From assembly GCA_002328745.1 (NCBI GenBank), contig DCVQ01000030.1:15043-66292 (forward strand): a stretch of 51,250 nucleotides of DNA. The letters run 5' to 3'. Each line of letters opens with the position of its first letter. Position 1 is the stretch's first letter. Below are positions 32,298 to 40,560 of the stretch, one piece after another. A program made the position numbers and the translations under genes. This stretch comes from Actinobacteria bacterium UBA2184. GTDB lineage: Bacteria; Actinomycetota; Coriobacteriia; Anaerosomatales; Anaerosomataceae. The notes below the pieces were generated by a model. The model saw only the letters and a program-made list of their open reading frames with translations. It ran no database searches and had not been told where the DNA came from.

Positions 32298-33452
32298 CTA
32301 CTTCGCGAGCTCTCCCATGGCGTCGAGCGCGGCGGCGATGTCGTCGTCCGTCGTTCCGTGCCCGGGCGCGAAGCGCACCGCTCCGGCAGCACCCGTCCCG
32401 ACCGTCTCGTGCGTCCACGGGCTGCAGTGCACGCCGGCTCGCGTCATGATGCCGTAGCGGCGGTCCAGCGTTGCGGCGAGCTCGTCTGGACCCATCCAGG
32501 TCACAGTGACCGAGACGATCGGCACCCGTGCCTCCCCCGGCGGCGGGCCGAGCACGGTCACGCCCGGGATGCCGAGCAGCCCCTCGTGCAGCGCCCGGGT
32601 GAGCCGGCGCTCCGTCGCCCGGATCTCGGCGCCGCGATGCGCCAGCAGCGACGCGGCGGCACCGAGCCCGATCGCGCCCGGCGTGTTCCCCGTGCCTGCC
32701 TCGTAGCGCTCCGGACGGTCCTTCGGCTGCGACGGGTCGTGAGCGTCGGCTCCCCCGCCTCCCTGCACCAGCTCGGTGGGCTCGAAGCCGGGGGCGAGAT
32801 ACAGCACGCCGATGCCCTGGGGGCCGAGAAGCCCCTTGTGACCCGCGACGGCGTAGGCGTCGGCGCCGAGCGCCGACAGATCGAGCGCGAGGTGGCCCGC
32901 CGCCTGGGCGCCATCGACGATCATGACCGCCCCGTTGTCGTGCGCGATGTCGGCGAGGTCGCCGACGGGTTGTATGGCTCCAGTGACGTTGGATGCGTGC
33001 TGGCAGATGACGGCGCGGGTCGGCGCCTGCCTGACGGCCGTCTCGACGTCGTCGGGGTCGATGCGCCCCTCGGCGTCACCGCGCACCTTCACCACTTCGA
33101 CGCCGGCCGCGGCGAGGACGGTGAGCGGCCGCACGATCGCGTTGTGTTCGACCGAGGAGACCACGACCCTGTCGCCCGGCGCGAGCGTGCCCTTGAGAAC
33201 GAGGTTGAGCGCCTCGGTGCACCCGGGCACGAAGAAGACGTCCCTGCTCTCGGCTATGCCGAGAAGCGACGCGACGGCGATGCGCGCATCGGAGACCGCG
33301 CGCGTCGCGGCGAGCGCGAACGTGTGCGCCCCGCGACCCGGGTTGCCGCCGGTCTCGGTGAGCGCGCGGTTGACCGCCTCCACGACCTCCGCGGGCTTGG
33401 GCCAGGAGGTGGCGGCGTGATCGAAGTACCGGATGTCGCGCGTCTTCTCCAC
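32298..33452 (-). CDS. Class V aminotransferase, cysteine desulfurase family
   Basis: 384 residues, PLP-dependent. The PLP lysine is in 'YAVAGHKGLLGPQG'. Other family parts are the N-terminal 'YFDHAATSWPKP', 'VVVSSVEHNAIVRPL', and the C-terminal 'GVHCSPWTHETVGTG', whose Cys is placed like the desulfurase nucleophile. This is the type of cysteine desulfurase (TIGR01977-like) often found near molybdenum enzymes. It is the last gene of the Mo/W block, four bases after mogA, so it may provide sulfur for FdhD or for MOSC-related sulfuration. Selenocysteine lyase activity is an alternative. The start is GTG 33452. Confidence 0.88.
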   Translation of the reverse strand: MEKTRDIRYFDHAATSWPKPAEVVEAVNRALTETGGNPGRGAHTFALAATRAVSDARIAVASLLGIAESRDVFFVPGCTEALNLVLKGTLAPGDRVVVSSVEHNAIVRPLTVLAAAGVEVVKVRGDAEGRIDPDDVETAVRQAPTRAVICQHASNVTGAIQPVGDLADIAHDNGAVMIVDGAQAAGHLALDLSALGADAYAVAGHKGLLGPQGIGVLYLAPGFEPTELVQGGGGADAHDPSQPKDRPERYEAGTGNTPGAIGLGAAASLLAHRGAEIRATERRLTRALHEGLLGIPGVTVLGPPPGEARVPIVSVTVTWMGPDELAATLDRRYGIMTRAGVHCSPWTHETVGTGAAGAVRFAPGHGTTDDDIAAALDAMGELAK

Positions 33453-33456
33453 GCCG

Positions 33457-33942
33457 TTACCCGTGCCCCCCGCCGGCCATCATCTCGGCGGCGTGCTCGA
33501 GCTGGTCGGCGATGAAGCCGAACGACTCGCGCACAGCCTTCTCGGATCCCGGAAGGTTGATGATGAGCGTGCTGCCACGCTGGCCCGCGGTGCCCCGCGA
33601 AAGCATGGCGCGACCGGTGATCTTGAGGCTCTCGGCCCGGATGTGCTCGCCGATGCCCGGCACCTCGCGGTCGGCGAGCGAGAGCGTGACCTCGGGCAGC
33701 ACGTCACGCGGACTCAAGCCCGTGCCACCGGTGGTCAGGACGATGTCGCACCCGTCATCGTCGGCCATCTGCACGAGCGCGGCGGCGATGCGGTCGGCGT
33801 CGTCGGGCACGAGATGATACGCCACGACCTCCCAGCCGCGTCCGCCGCTGAGCTCGATGAGCGCCTTGCCCGAGGTGTCCTCGGCAGCACCCGCCGCGCG
33901 GGTGTCGGAGGAGGTGAGCACGCCGATGCGGAGCGTCGCCAT
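33457..33942 (-). CDS. Molybdopterin adenylyltransferase MogA/MoaB family
   Basis: 161 residues. It activates molybdopterin by adenylation before metal insertion by MoeA. The MoCF motifs 'RIGVLTSSDTRAAG', 'DIVLTTGGTGLSPRDVLPEV', 'GIGEHIRAESLKITGRAMLSRGTAGQRGSTLIINLPG' are clear. An upstream in-frame ATG would add 11 residues that lie inside the MOSC gene, so ATG 33942 is used. It starts one base after the MOSC stop. Distinguishing MogA from MoaB is not possible from sequence alone. Confidence 0.9.
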   Translation of the reverse strand: MATLRIGVLTSSDTRAAGAAEDTSGKALIELSGGRGWEVVAYHLVPDDADRIAAALVQMADDDGCDIVLTTGGTGLSPRDVLPEVTLSLADREVPGIGEHIRAESLKITGRAMLSRGTAGQRGSTLIINLPGSEKAVRESFGFIADQLEHAAEMMAGGGHG

Positions 33943-33943
33943 G

Positions 33944-34384
33944 CTACGCCGCATCCCCTTCGACCACGATCTCATCGCCGACGTTCACGTCGCCGCCCTC
34001 GAGCACGATGGCGAAGATGCCTTCCTTGGGCATGACGCAGTCGCCCGCCTGGTAGTAGATCGCGCACTTGGTGTGGCACTCTTTGCCGATCTGGGTGACC
34101 TCCAACAGCGTCCCCCCGACGCGGAATCGCGTGCCCACCGGAAGCGCCACGAGATCGACCCCGGTCGTCGTGATGTTCTCGGCGAAGTCGCCGGCGTCGA
34201 CGTCGAGGCCCTTGGCCTGCATCTTGGCGATGGACTCCTCGGCGAGCAGGCTCACCTGCCGGTGCCAGTCACCCGCGTGGGCGTCGCCCTCAAACCCGCT
34301 GCCGACGACGAGCGTCCCGCACGTGCCGGGCGTCTTGCGGACGGTCTTCTTCTCGGAAAGGTTCACGGAGACAACGGTCGCCAT
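33944..34384 (-). CDS. MOSC domain protein
   Basis: 146 residues consisting of a single MOSC domain, the C-terminal fold of Moco sulfurases, thought to handle persulfide or bind Moco. Visible are 'GSGFEGDAHAGDWHRQVSLLAEESI', 'GDFAENITTTGVDL', 'IGKECHTKCAIYYQAGDCVMPKEGIFA' (with the conserved Cys) and the terminal 'VGDEIVVEGD'. It lies between moaC and mogA with gaps of three and one bases. In such standalone form it is common in moa operons, and its precise reaction is not established. Confidence 0.9.
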   Translation of the reverse strand: MATVVSVNLSEKKTVRKTPGTCGTLVVGSGFEGDAHAGDWHRQVSLLAEESIAKMQAKGLDVDAGDFAENITTTGVDLVALPVGTRFRVGGTLLEVTQIGKECHTKCAIYYQAGDCVMPKEGIFAIVLEGGDVNVGDEIVVEGDAA

Positions 34385-34387
34385 GTG

Positions 34388-34891
34388 TCAGTCCTCCTTG
34401 AGTGTAGTGCGCGGACGATCGTCGCGCCGCCAGGTGCCCGATGCGCCGCCCGACTTCTCGAGCAGGCGCACCGATGCGATCTCCATGCCGCGGTCCACGG
34501 CCTTGCACATGTCGTACAGCGCGAGCGCCGCGGTCGCGGCGGCGGTGAGCGCCTCCATCTCGATGCCGGTCTTCCCGTCGGTCGCGCACGTCGCGATGAT
34601 GCGCACCTCGGCGTCACCGGGCTCGAGCTCCACGGCGACCTTCGTGATCGGAAGCGGGTGGCACAGCGGGATGAGGTCCGCGGTGCGCTTGGCGGCCTGG
34701 ATGCCGGCGATGCGCGCGACCGCGAACACATCGCCCTTGGGCGCCCGGCCTTCGACGATCATGGCGAGCGTCTCCGGCTTCATGCGGATTACCGCCTCCG
34801 CAGTCGCCTCGCGATGGGTCACCGCTTTGGCGCCGACGTCGACCATGTGGGCGGAGCCGTGCTCGTCGAGGTGCGTGAGATGATCGGCCAC
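34388..34891 (-). CDS. moaC: Cyclic pyranopterin monophosphate synthase MoaC
   Basis: 167 residues. MoaC converts the MoaA product 3',8-cH2GTP into cyclic pyranopterin monophosphate. Family motifs are 'MVDVGAKAVTHREATAEAVIRM', 'AAKRTADLIPLCHPLPITKV' and 'GIEMEALTAAATAALALYDMCKAVDRGM', with the catalytic Lys and Asp of the last. The start is GTG 34891, six bases after GGAGG. It lies two bases after the moaA stop. The C-terminal 'KSGGASGTWRRD' is also family-typical. Confidence 0.95.
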   Translation of the reverse strand: MADHLTHLDEHGSAHMVDVGAKAVTHREATAEAVIRMKPETLAMIVEGRAPKGDVFAVARIAGIQAAKRTADLIPLCHPLPITKVAVELEPGDAEVRIIATCATDGKTGIEMEALTAAATAALALYDMCKAVDRGMEIASVRLLEKSGGASGTWRRDDRPRTTLKED

Positions 34892-34893
34892 CC

Positions 34894-35916
34894 CTAGCCT
34901 CCGATCTGCGACATGCGCCGGACGGTGCCGTGCTGCTGATTGTGCCCCTCGGGCTTCGAGGCGAGCGCGCTTTCGATGAGCGCCCGTACGTCTGCGTCGG
35001 TACCGCCGCGCAGCACCGAGCGGACGTCGAGCTCGTCGTCGCTGAACAGGCAGGTGCGCAGCTTGCCGTCGGCGGTGAGCCGAAGGCGATTGCACTCGCC
35101 GCAGAAGTGGTGCGACAGCGGCGAGATCACGCCGATCGTGCCCTGCGCCCCGGGGAAGCGGTAGTAGCGGGCCGGTCCCCAGCCGCCGGGCGCGCGCTCG
35201 CGCTCCACCGCGCCGAGCTCGCCCAGCCCTGCGGCTGCGCCCTCGGCGGTGACGCGCATGAGGATCTCGTCGGTGGAGACGTGATCGGTCTCCGACCAGC
35301 CGTCGGCCTCGGCGCTCGTGCAGCTGTGCTCGCCCACCTCGCCCACCGGCATGTACTCGATGAACCGGATGTGCAGCGGCCGGTCGATGGTCATCTTCGC
35401 GAAGCCGAGCAGATCCTGGTCGAGCGATCGCACGACCACCACGTTGAGCTTCACCGGGTCCATGCCCGCCTCGAAGGCCGCCTCGATGCCGTCGAGCGCG
35501 GCCGCGAGCGTGCCTCCACGCGTGACCCGCGCGTACACCTCGGGATCGAGCGTGTCGAGCGAGATGTTGATGCGCTTGAGGCCCGCCTCGGCGAGGTCGG
35601 CCGCGTATCTGCGCAGCAGCGTGGCGTTCGTGGTGAGCGCGATCGCCTCGATGCCGCTCGTCTCGAGCAGTCGGCGCACGTGGTCGACGATGCCGAGGCG
35701 CACGAGCGGTTCGCCGCCGGTGAGGCGGATCTTGCTGATGCCCTCGTCGGCAGCCACGCGCGCGAAACGCTCTATCTCCTCGAACGAGAGGATATCGGCC
35801 TGCGGTTTCCAGTCGACGCCCTCGGGCGGCATGCAGTACACGCACCGAAGGTTGCAGCGGTCCGTCACGCTGATGCGCAGGTAGTCGATGCGCCTGCCGA
35901 ACGCGTCAGTCGCCAT
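34894..35916 (-). CDS. moaA: GTP 3',8-cyclase MoaA
   Basis: 340 residues. This radical SAM enzyme catalyses the first step of molybdopterin synthesis. The N-terminal cluster is C21-x3-C25-x2-C28 ('RCNLRCVYCMPPEG'). The second cluster lies in 'FCGECNRLRLTADGKLRTCLF'. The terminal residues are Gly-Gly ('MSQIGG'), the functional GG tail of MoaA. The substrate-binding 'LTGGEPLVR' and 'ISLDTLDPEVY' regions are also present. The start overlaps the end of mobB by 11 bases. Confidence 0.97.
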   Translation of the reverse strand: MATDAFGRRIDYLRISVTDRCNLRCVYCMPPEGVDWKPQADILSFEEIERFARVAADEGISKIRLTGGEPLVRLGIVDHVRRLLETSGIEAIALTTNATLLRRYAADLAEAGLKRINISLDTLDPEVYARVTRGGTLAAALDGIEAAFEAGMDPVKLNVVVVRSLDQDLLGFAKMTIDRPLHIRFIEYMPVGEVGEHSCTSAEADGWSETDHVSTDEILMRVTAEGAAAGLGELGAVERERAPGGWGPARYYRFPGAQGTIGVISPLSHHFCGECNRLRLTADGKLRTCLFSDDELDVRSVLRGGTDADVRALIESALASKPEGHNQQHGTVRRMSQIGG

Positions 35917-36499
35917 CGCGGGCCTCCTTTCGAGAAGGCGGAGCGGGCCGTGAGGCGATCGCCACGGGCTCGGCGGCCGGGGACGGCCGTCCGCCTGTCA
36001 GGAACGTGCGCTCGACGAGGTCGGCCAGGCCCTCGGCGTCGTCCAGGCCGAAGACGGGCACACCGCCCACCTCGAGGTCCGCGTTGTCGGTGACGAGCGC
36101 GAAGAGCTCGGCGGCCTCGCACACGAGCTCGGTCGAGCGCGCGCGCCGCGAGACCTCGATGCGCACGTTGCCGGCGCGCCGGTAGCCCTCGGTGAGCAGG
36201 ATGTCGATATCGGCCGCGTACGCCAGCAGCTCATCGAGCGTCGCCTCGTGGTCCATCTGCCGGACCATGCCGAGCTTCGAGGGCGAGCTCACGAGCGTGA
36301 CCGCCGCGCCGGCCTTCGCGTGGCGCCACGAGTCCTTGCCCGGGATGTCGATATCGAAGTCGTGCACGTGGTGTTTGACGCTGCCCACCCGGTAGCCGCG
36401 ATCGGCAAGCGCCCGGATGAGGCGCTCCATGAGCGTGGTCTTGCCCGAGTCGCTCTTGCCGACGACGGAGACGACAGGGATGCCGGTCCCTGCGGTCAT
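35906..36499 (-). CDS. mobB: Molybdopterin-guanine dinucleotide biosynthesis protein MobB
   Basis: 197 residues. MobB is a GTP-binding P-loop accessory of MGD synthesis. Walker A is 'GKSDSGKTTLMERLI' at the N-terminus. Next comes 'GSVKHHVHDFDIDIPGKDSWRHAKAGA', the MobB signature, then 'DILLTEGYRRAGNVRIEVSR'. The C-terminal 30 residues are Pro/Arg-rich and specific to this protein. It lies two bases after the small NC-x-LGCF gene (36501) and overlaps moaA. Confidence 0.94.
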   Translation of the reverse strand: MTAGTGIPVVSVVGKSDSGKTTLMERLIRALADRGYRVGSVKHHVHDFDIDIPGKDSWRHAKAGAAVTLVSSPSKLGMVRQMDHEATLDELLAYAADIDILLTEGYRRAGNVRIEVSRRARSTELVCEAAELFALVTDNADLEVGGVPVFGLDDAEGLADLVERTFLTGGRPSPAAEPVAIASRPAPPSRKEARDGD

Positions 36500-36500
36500 G

Positions 36501-36722
36501 CTAGAAGCACCCGAGGTCGCAGTTGTGCACCCGCACGCCCGCCTGATCGGCGGCCGCGCCGGCGACCTTGTACACCACGCCCTGGTCCTCGGCGAACTTG
36601 CGGAGCACGGGACACGTGATCTTGCCGTTCTCGTCGGCCTTGGCCTTGATGGCCTCCATCATCTCTGGAGTGACCTGCTCGGCCCAACGGGGATCGGTGA
36701 ACTTCTGGTTCTCGCTGCTCAT
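36501..36722 (-). CDS. Small protein ending in NC-x-LGCF, in the molybdopterin operon
   Basis: 73 residues, cytoplasmic. After a helical N-terminus ('PRWAEQVTPEMMEAIKAKAD') the protein has a short winged-helix-like part ('NGKITCPVLRKFAEDQGVVYKVAGAAADQAGVRV'), ending in N-C-D-L-G-C-F. The last two Cys and the Cys in 'ITCPVLRK' could bind metal or a persulfide. I recall similar small proteins in other Mo-cofactor loci, but their function is not known to me. The ATG overlaps the moeA stop as ATGA, and mobB follows after one base, so it is embedded in the operon. Confidence 0.75.
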   Translation of the reverse strand: MSSENQKFTDPRWAEQVTPEMMEAIKAKADENGKITCPVLRKFAEDQGVVYKVAGAAADQAGVRVHNCDLGCF

Positions 36723-37960
36723 GCCGTACCTTCTTCCATATCGAGTCGGATGCACTTCACTTCGGTCCCGGCCGGGACGAACGACTCGCCCTCCGGCAGT
36801 GACATCAGGCAGTTGCCGCGATGCATGGCGGTCAGCAGCGCCGAGGACTGATTGCCCGCGATCGCGACGGCGTAACCGCCCTCGGGAGTGCGGGTGAGCC
36901 GCGAGCGCAGGTAGTAGCGGCGGTCGGCCTTCTTCTTCACATCGTGCGTGAGCGTCGCCACCGCGCGGGGCCGGGCGAGCGATGCGAAGCCGGCCATCTT
37001 CCGGATCGCCGGACGAACGAACAGCTCGAATCCAACCATGCCCGAGGTGGGATTGCCGGGCAGCCCGAAAAACGGGGTGCCGCCGATTGTGCCGAAGGTC
37101 TGCGGCGCGCCGGGGCGCATGGCCACCTTCCAGAAGTCGAGCTCGCCGATCTCCTCGAGGACGGTCTTGACCACGTCGAAGTCGCCCATGCTCACGCCGC
37201 CCGTCGTGATCATCAGATCGAACTCGAGGGCGCGCACGAGCAGCGCGCGGGTATCGGCCTCGTTGTCGCGGGCGACGCCCAGCACGTGCGGCTCCGCACC
37301 GGCCTCGAGCACCTGCGCCGCAAGCGAATGCGAGTTGGAGTTGCGGATCTTGCCCGGTCCCGGCGTCTCCGTGACGTCGACGAGCTCGTCGCCCGTGGAG
37401 ACGATCGCGACGCGCGGACGCCGGCGGACGAGAAGCTCCGCGTGCCCCACGGAGGCCGCGAGGCCGATCGCGGCGGACCCGACGACCTCGCCGGCGATGA
37501 GCACCGCGTCCCCGGCGCGCACCTCTTCGCCGCGCAGCCGGACGTTCTCGCCGCGCTTGACCGGCTCGAGTATCTCCACCGTGTCGCCCGTGCCGCCGCC
37601 GGCCGGGCCCGCCTTCGTGACCTCGACCTTCACGACCGCGTCGGCGCCCTCGGGCATGGGCGCCCCGGTCATGATGCGCGACGCCTGCCCCCGCCCGACG
37701 GGAACGCGCGGCGCCACGCCGGCGGGGATGTGCTCGACGACCTCGAGCGTGACCGGCGAGTCCGCGCCCGCGGACGCCACATCGGCGAAGCGCACGGCGT
37801 AGCCGTCCATCGCCGAGTTGTCGAACGGCGCGATGTCGATATCGGAGACGACGTCCTCGGCAAGCACGCGGCCGAGAGCCTCGAGCAGCGGCACGCGCTC
37901 GGCAGGAAGCACCCCGATGCGGGAGAGCACCTGCTCGGTGGCCTGTTCCACGGTGATCAT
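36719..37960 (-). CDS. moeA: Molybdopterin molybdenumtransferase MoeA
   Basis: 413 residues. It inserts molybdate or tungstate into adenylated molybdopterin. Motifs are 'DIAPFDNSAMDGYAVR' in the N-terminal domain, 'SRIMTGAPMPEGADAVV', 'VAIVSTGDELV', 'MITTGGVSMGDFDVVK' and 'FFGLPGNPTSGMVGFELFVRPAIRKM'. The C-terminal beta-barrel domain is complete. GGAGGAG precedes the ATG by five bases, and the start overlaps the end of the mobA-fdhD fusion by four bases (ATGA). Confidence 0.96.
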   Translation of the reverse strand: MITVEQATEQVLSRIGVLPAERVPLLEALGRVLAEDVVSDIDIAPFDNSAMDGYAVRFADVASAGADSPVTLEVVEHIPAGVAPRVPVGRGQASRIMTGAPMPEGADAVVKVEVTKAGPAGGGTGDTVEILEPVKRGENVRLRGEEVRAGDAVLIAGEVVGSAAIGLAASVGHAELLVRRRPRVAIVSTGDELVDVTETPGPGKIRNSNSHSLAAQVLEAGAEPHVLGVARDNEADTRALLVRALEFDLMITTGGVSMGDFDVVKTVLEEIGELDFWKVAMRPGAPQTFGTIGGTPFFGLPGNPTSGMVGFELFVRPAIRKMAGFASLARPRAVATLTHDVKKKADRRYYLRSRLTRTPEGGYAVAIAGNQSSALLTAMHRGNCLMSLPEGESFVPAGTEVKCIRLDMEEGTA

Positions 37961-39363
37961 CGGCGCTCCTCCGCATCAGGGCACGAGACCCGCTCGGGAT
38001 TGGTGTAGACGACGAGCTTGCCGCCACGGGCGTACCCGATGAGGGTGATCGCCGTACGGTCCGCGATCTCGGCGGCGAGGTCGGTGACCGCGGTGCGCGA
38101 GACCACGACCGGGACGCGGGCCTTGGCGGCCTTGACCGCCATCTCGTAGCTGATGCGCCCGGTGGTGAGCAGCATGGCGTCACGCGTCGAGATGCGGTCG
38201 AGCCACGCGCGGCCGAAGAGCTTGTCGAGCGCGTTGTGGCGGCCGACGTCCTCGCGCACGACCACGAGCTCCCCGTTCACGGCAAGACCGCACGAGTGCA
38301 TGCCGCCCGTGTCGCGGTACGAGCTGGCGGCGCGCGCAAGCTGGCCGACCAGCTGGTAGACCGTCTCGCACGCCACGTGGACGTCCGACTCCACCGGCTC
38401 CATGCCGCGCGCGTGCCCGATCGACGAGAACGTGATGCCCTTGCCGCACCCGGACGTGACGTAGCGGCGGCGCTCGGCGACATCCGGCGGTGCCTGCTCG
38501 GTGCTCTTCACGTACACGAGGCCGCGCTTCTGGTCGACGTCGATGCCGACGAGGGCGTCGCGATCGGTGATGAAGCCCTCGGCGACCAGGAAGCCGGCGC
38601 CCAGGTCGGCGAGGTCCTCCGGCGTGGCCTGGGTGGTGGCTATCTCGTCGTCGTTGAGGAAGATCGTGACCGGCCGCTCGGAGGGCATCCCGCGAGAGCG
38701 GCTCGACGCGATCTCGATGACCGACACGCGCGGCGCGCCCGATTCGCGCATGTCCGCCTCCGAGCGCACTTCCAGCAACTCCTCGGGTGTGTTGATGTTC
38801 ACGAGGCTGCGAAGGTCGGGGTCGATCTTGCGCAGCGTGTCGAGCGAGACCTCGACGGTCTTGCACGCCGGGAGCATCGCGACCAGGCGGCGGCGGCCCG
38901 AGGCGAGCACGCGCCGCGCCTCGTCGGCGCAGCTGCGGTGGTAGAGGGCAAGCAGCGGCTCCGGGCCCTTCTCGGAGGTCGGCAGCACCACCTGCGCGCC
39001 ATCGCGCGCGTCCCATAGAGCGCGGATGATCTTCGGCTCGAGCCAGGGCATATCGGCGGCGAGCGCGAGCACCCACTCGTGCTCGGTGGAGTCGAGCGCC
39101 GTCAGAAGCCCGCCGAGCGGCCCCTGGTACGCGACCTCGTCGGTGAGAACGTCGACGGACGGCCCGAGTCCCGCCTGGCCGAGCGCCTCGGGGCGGTTGG
39201 TGACGACAACGACCTTCTCGCAGACCGTGGCCGCGATCTCGGCCACCCTGCGCACCAAAGGCTCGCCATCGAACGGGAGGAGCGTCTTGTCGACGCCCAT
39301 CCGCTGAGAGCGACCGCCCGCCAGCACGGCGGCGGTCACCGGTATACGGTTGGGTTCACGCAC
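37957..39363 (-). CDS. MobA-FdhD fusion: MGD guanylyltransferase and formate dehydrogenase sulfurtransferase
   Basis: 468 residues joining two Moco enzymes. Residues about 8-195 are MobA-like nucleotidyltransferase ('AAVLAGGRSQRMGVDKTLLPFDG', 'LAADMPWLEP', 'EPLLALYH'). Residues 215-460 are FdhD ('IFLNDDEIATTQATPEDLADLGAGFLVAEGFI', 'YVTSGCGKGITFSSI', 'GGMHSCGLAVNGELVVVREDVGRHNALDKLFG'). FdhD transfers sulfur from a cysteine desulfurase to bis-MGD for formate dehydrogenases. Here the active loop has only C306 (C-G-K-G), not a C-x2-C pair. The GTG at 39363 follows GGAGG by six bases; the ATG at 39402 is less likely. It overlaps moeA by four bases. Confidence 0.92.
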   Translation of the reverse strand: MREPNRIPVTAAVLAGGRSQRMGVDKTLLPFDGEPLVRRVAEIAATVCEKVVVVTNRPEALGQAGLGPSVDVLTDEVAYQGPLGGLLTALDSTEHEWVLALAADMPWLEPKIIRALWDARDGAQVVLPTSEKGPEPLLALYHRSCADEARRVLASGRRRLVAMLPACKTVEVSLDTLRKIDPDLRSLVNINTPEELLEVRSEADMRESGAPRVSVIEIASSRSRGMPSERPVTIFLNDDEIATTQATPEDLADLGAGFLVAEGFITDRDALVGIDVDQKRGLVYVKSTEQAPPDVAERRRYVTSGCGKGITFSSIGHARGMEPVESDVHVACETVYQLVGQLARAASSYRDTGGMHSCGLAVNGELVVVREDVGRHNALDKLFGRAWLDRISTRDAMLLTTGRISYEMAVKAAKARVPVVVSRTAVTDLAAEIADRTAITLIGYARGGKLVVYTNPERVSCPDAEERR

Positions 39364-39426
39364 AGGGTTCCTCCATCGCGGTTGCCGGTCCGCAACGGAC
39401 ATCAGACGTCCGCCTTCGCCAACACA

Positions 39427-40560
39427 TCATACCCCCCCGGGTACGGAGGGCGCAGGTGCCACGCGCACTGCGGTGGCCTTGAACAGAGCAGCGACCTCCG
39501 TGCCACGTCCCAGACCGAGCTCCTTCGACGCCGCCCGGGACACCGACGCGGCGATCTTGAGCCCGTTCGACGACAGGCTCACCCGGTCGGTGCTGCCCCT
39601 GCGCTCGACGGCCTCCACGCGCATGACGAGCCGGTTGCGCGCCGACGAGTGCGGGATGCCGCCTCCCGTCTCGAAGAGCATGACGTCTTCGGGCCGTATC
39701 CCTACGAGCACGTCGACGCCGACGGGCAGCGGCGTGCAGCCGTAGACGAGCTCGCCGCCGATGACGATCTCGGCGATGCCCTCGTCGGTGGCGGTGATGC
39801 GCCCGCGAAGCGCCGCGTCCATCCCGATGAAGTCGGCGACCCACTCGTCGGTGGGGAGCGTCATCACCTCGTCGGCCGGCCCGGTGCGGACCATGCGGCC
39901 CTCGTGCAGGATCGTCACCCGGTCGGCCACCACCATCGCCTCGTCCTGATCGTGCGTCACGTACAGCGACGTGACGCCCTCGGCCGAGAGGATCTCGGAG
40001 AAGTCGGCGACGAGACGGCGCTTGATGAGCGGGTCGAGGTACGAGAGCGGCTCGTCGAGCAGCAGGATGCGCGGCTCGAGCACGAGCGCCCGGGCGAGCG
40101 CGACCCGCTGCGCCTCGCCGCCGGAGAGCTGGAGCGCCGAGGCCCGTTCGGTGCCCGAGAGGCCCACGCGCTCGAGCGCGGCGGCGACCCGCTCGGTGCG
40201 ATCGGCCTTCGGCACGCCGCGGAGCTTGAGGCCGTACGCGACGTTCTCGCCCACCGTGCCCTTGAACAGGTACGGATTCTGGAAGACGGCCGCCATCATC
40301 ATGCGCGCCGCGCGATCGCCCACGGAGGTCTCGGCGCCGTCGATGAGCACCCTGCCCCTGGTGGGGCGCTCGAGCAATCCGAGTGCGCGGAGCAGCGTTG
40401 ACTTGCCCGAGCCCGACGGCCCGAGCACCACGTGGGTCTCGCCGTCGCACAGGTCGAAGCGATCGACCTCGAGCACGGTTCGCCGGCGGTAGCGCACGGC
40501 GAGGTCCTCTCCCACGATCACCGGCGTGCCGCCGCAGCGGCCGTGTGCGCTAGCGCTCAT
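39427..40560 (-). CDS. tupC: Tungstate/molybdate ABC transporter ATP-binding protein
   Basis: 377 residues. An ABC ATPase with Walker A 'LGPSGSGKSTLLRALG', Q-loop 'AVFQNPYLFKGTV', signature 'LQLSGGEAQRVALARAL' and Walker B 'ILLLDEPLSYLD'. A C-terminal MOP/TOBE-like module (about 250-370, ending 'GTEVAALFKATAVRVAPAP') probably senses oxyanion. GGGAGG precedes the ATG by five bases. It overlaps the permease gene by 11 bases. The pairing with a TupB-type permease and a 'TTSTQDSG' binding protein points to tungstate. Confidence 0.93.
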   Translation of the reverse strand: MSASAHGRCGGTPVIVGEDLAVRYRRRTVLEVDRFDLCDGETHVVLGPSGSGKSTLLRALGLLERPTRGRVLIDGAETSVGDRAARMMMAAVFQNPYLFKGTVGENVAYGLKLRGVPKADRTERVAAALERVGLSGTERASALQLSGGEAQRVALARALVLEPRILLLDEPLSYLDPLIKRRLVADFSEILSAEGVTSLYVTHDQDEAMVVADRVTILHEGRMVRTGPADEVMTLPTDEWVADFIGMDAALRGRITATDEGIAEIVIGGELVYGCTPLPVGVDVLVGIRPEDVMLFETGGGIPHSSARNRLVMRVEAVERRGSTDRVSLSSNGLKIAASVSRAASKELGLGRGTEVAALFKATAVRVAPAPSVPGGV

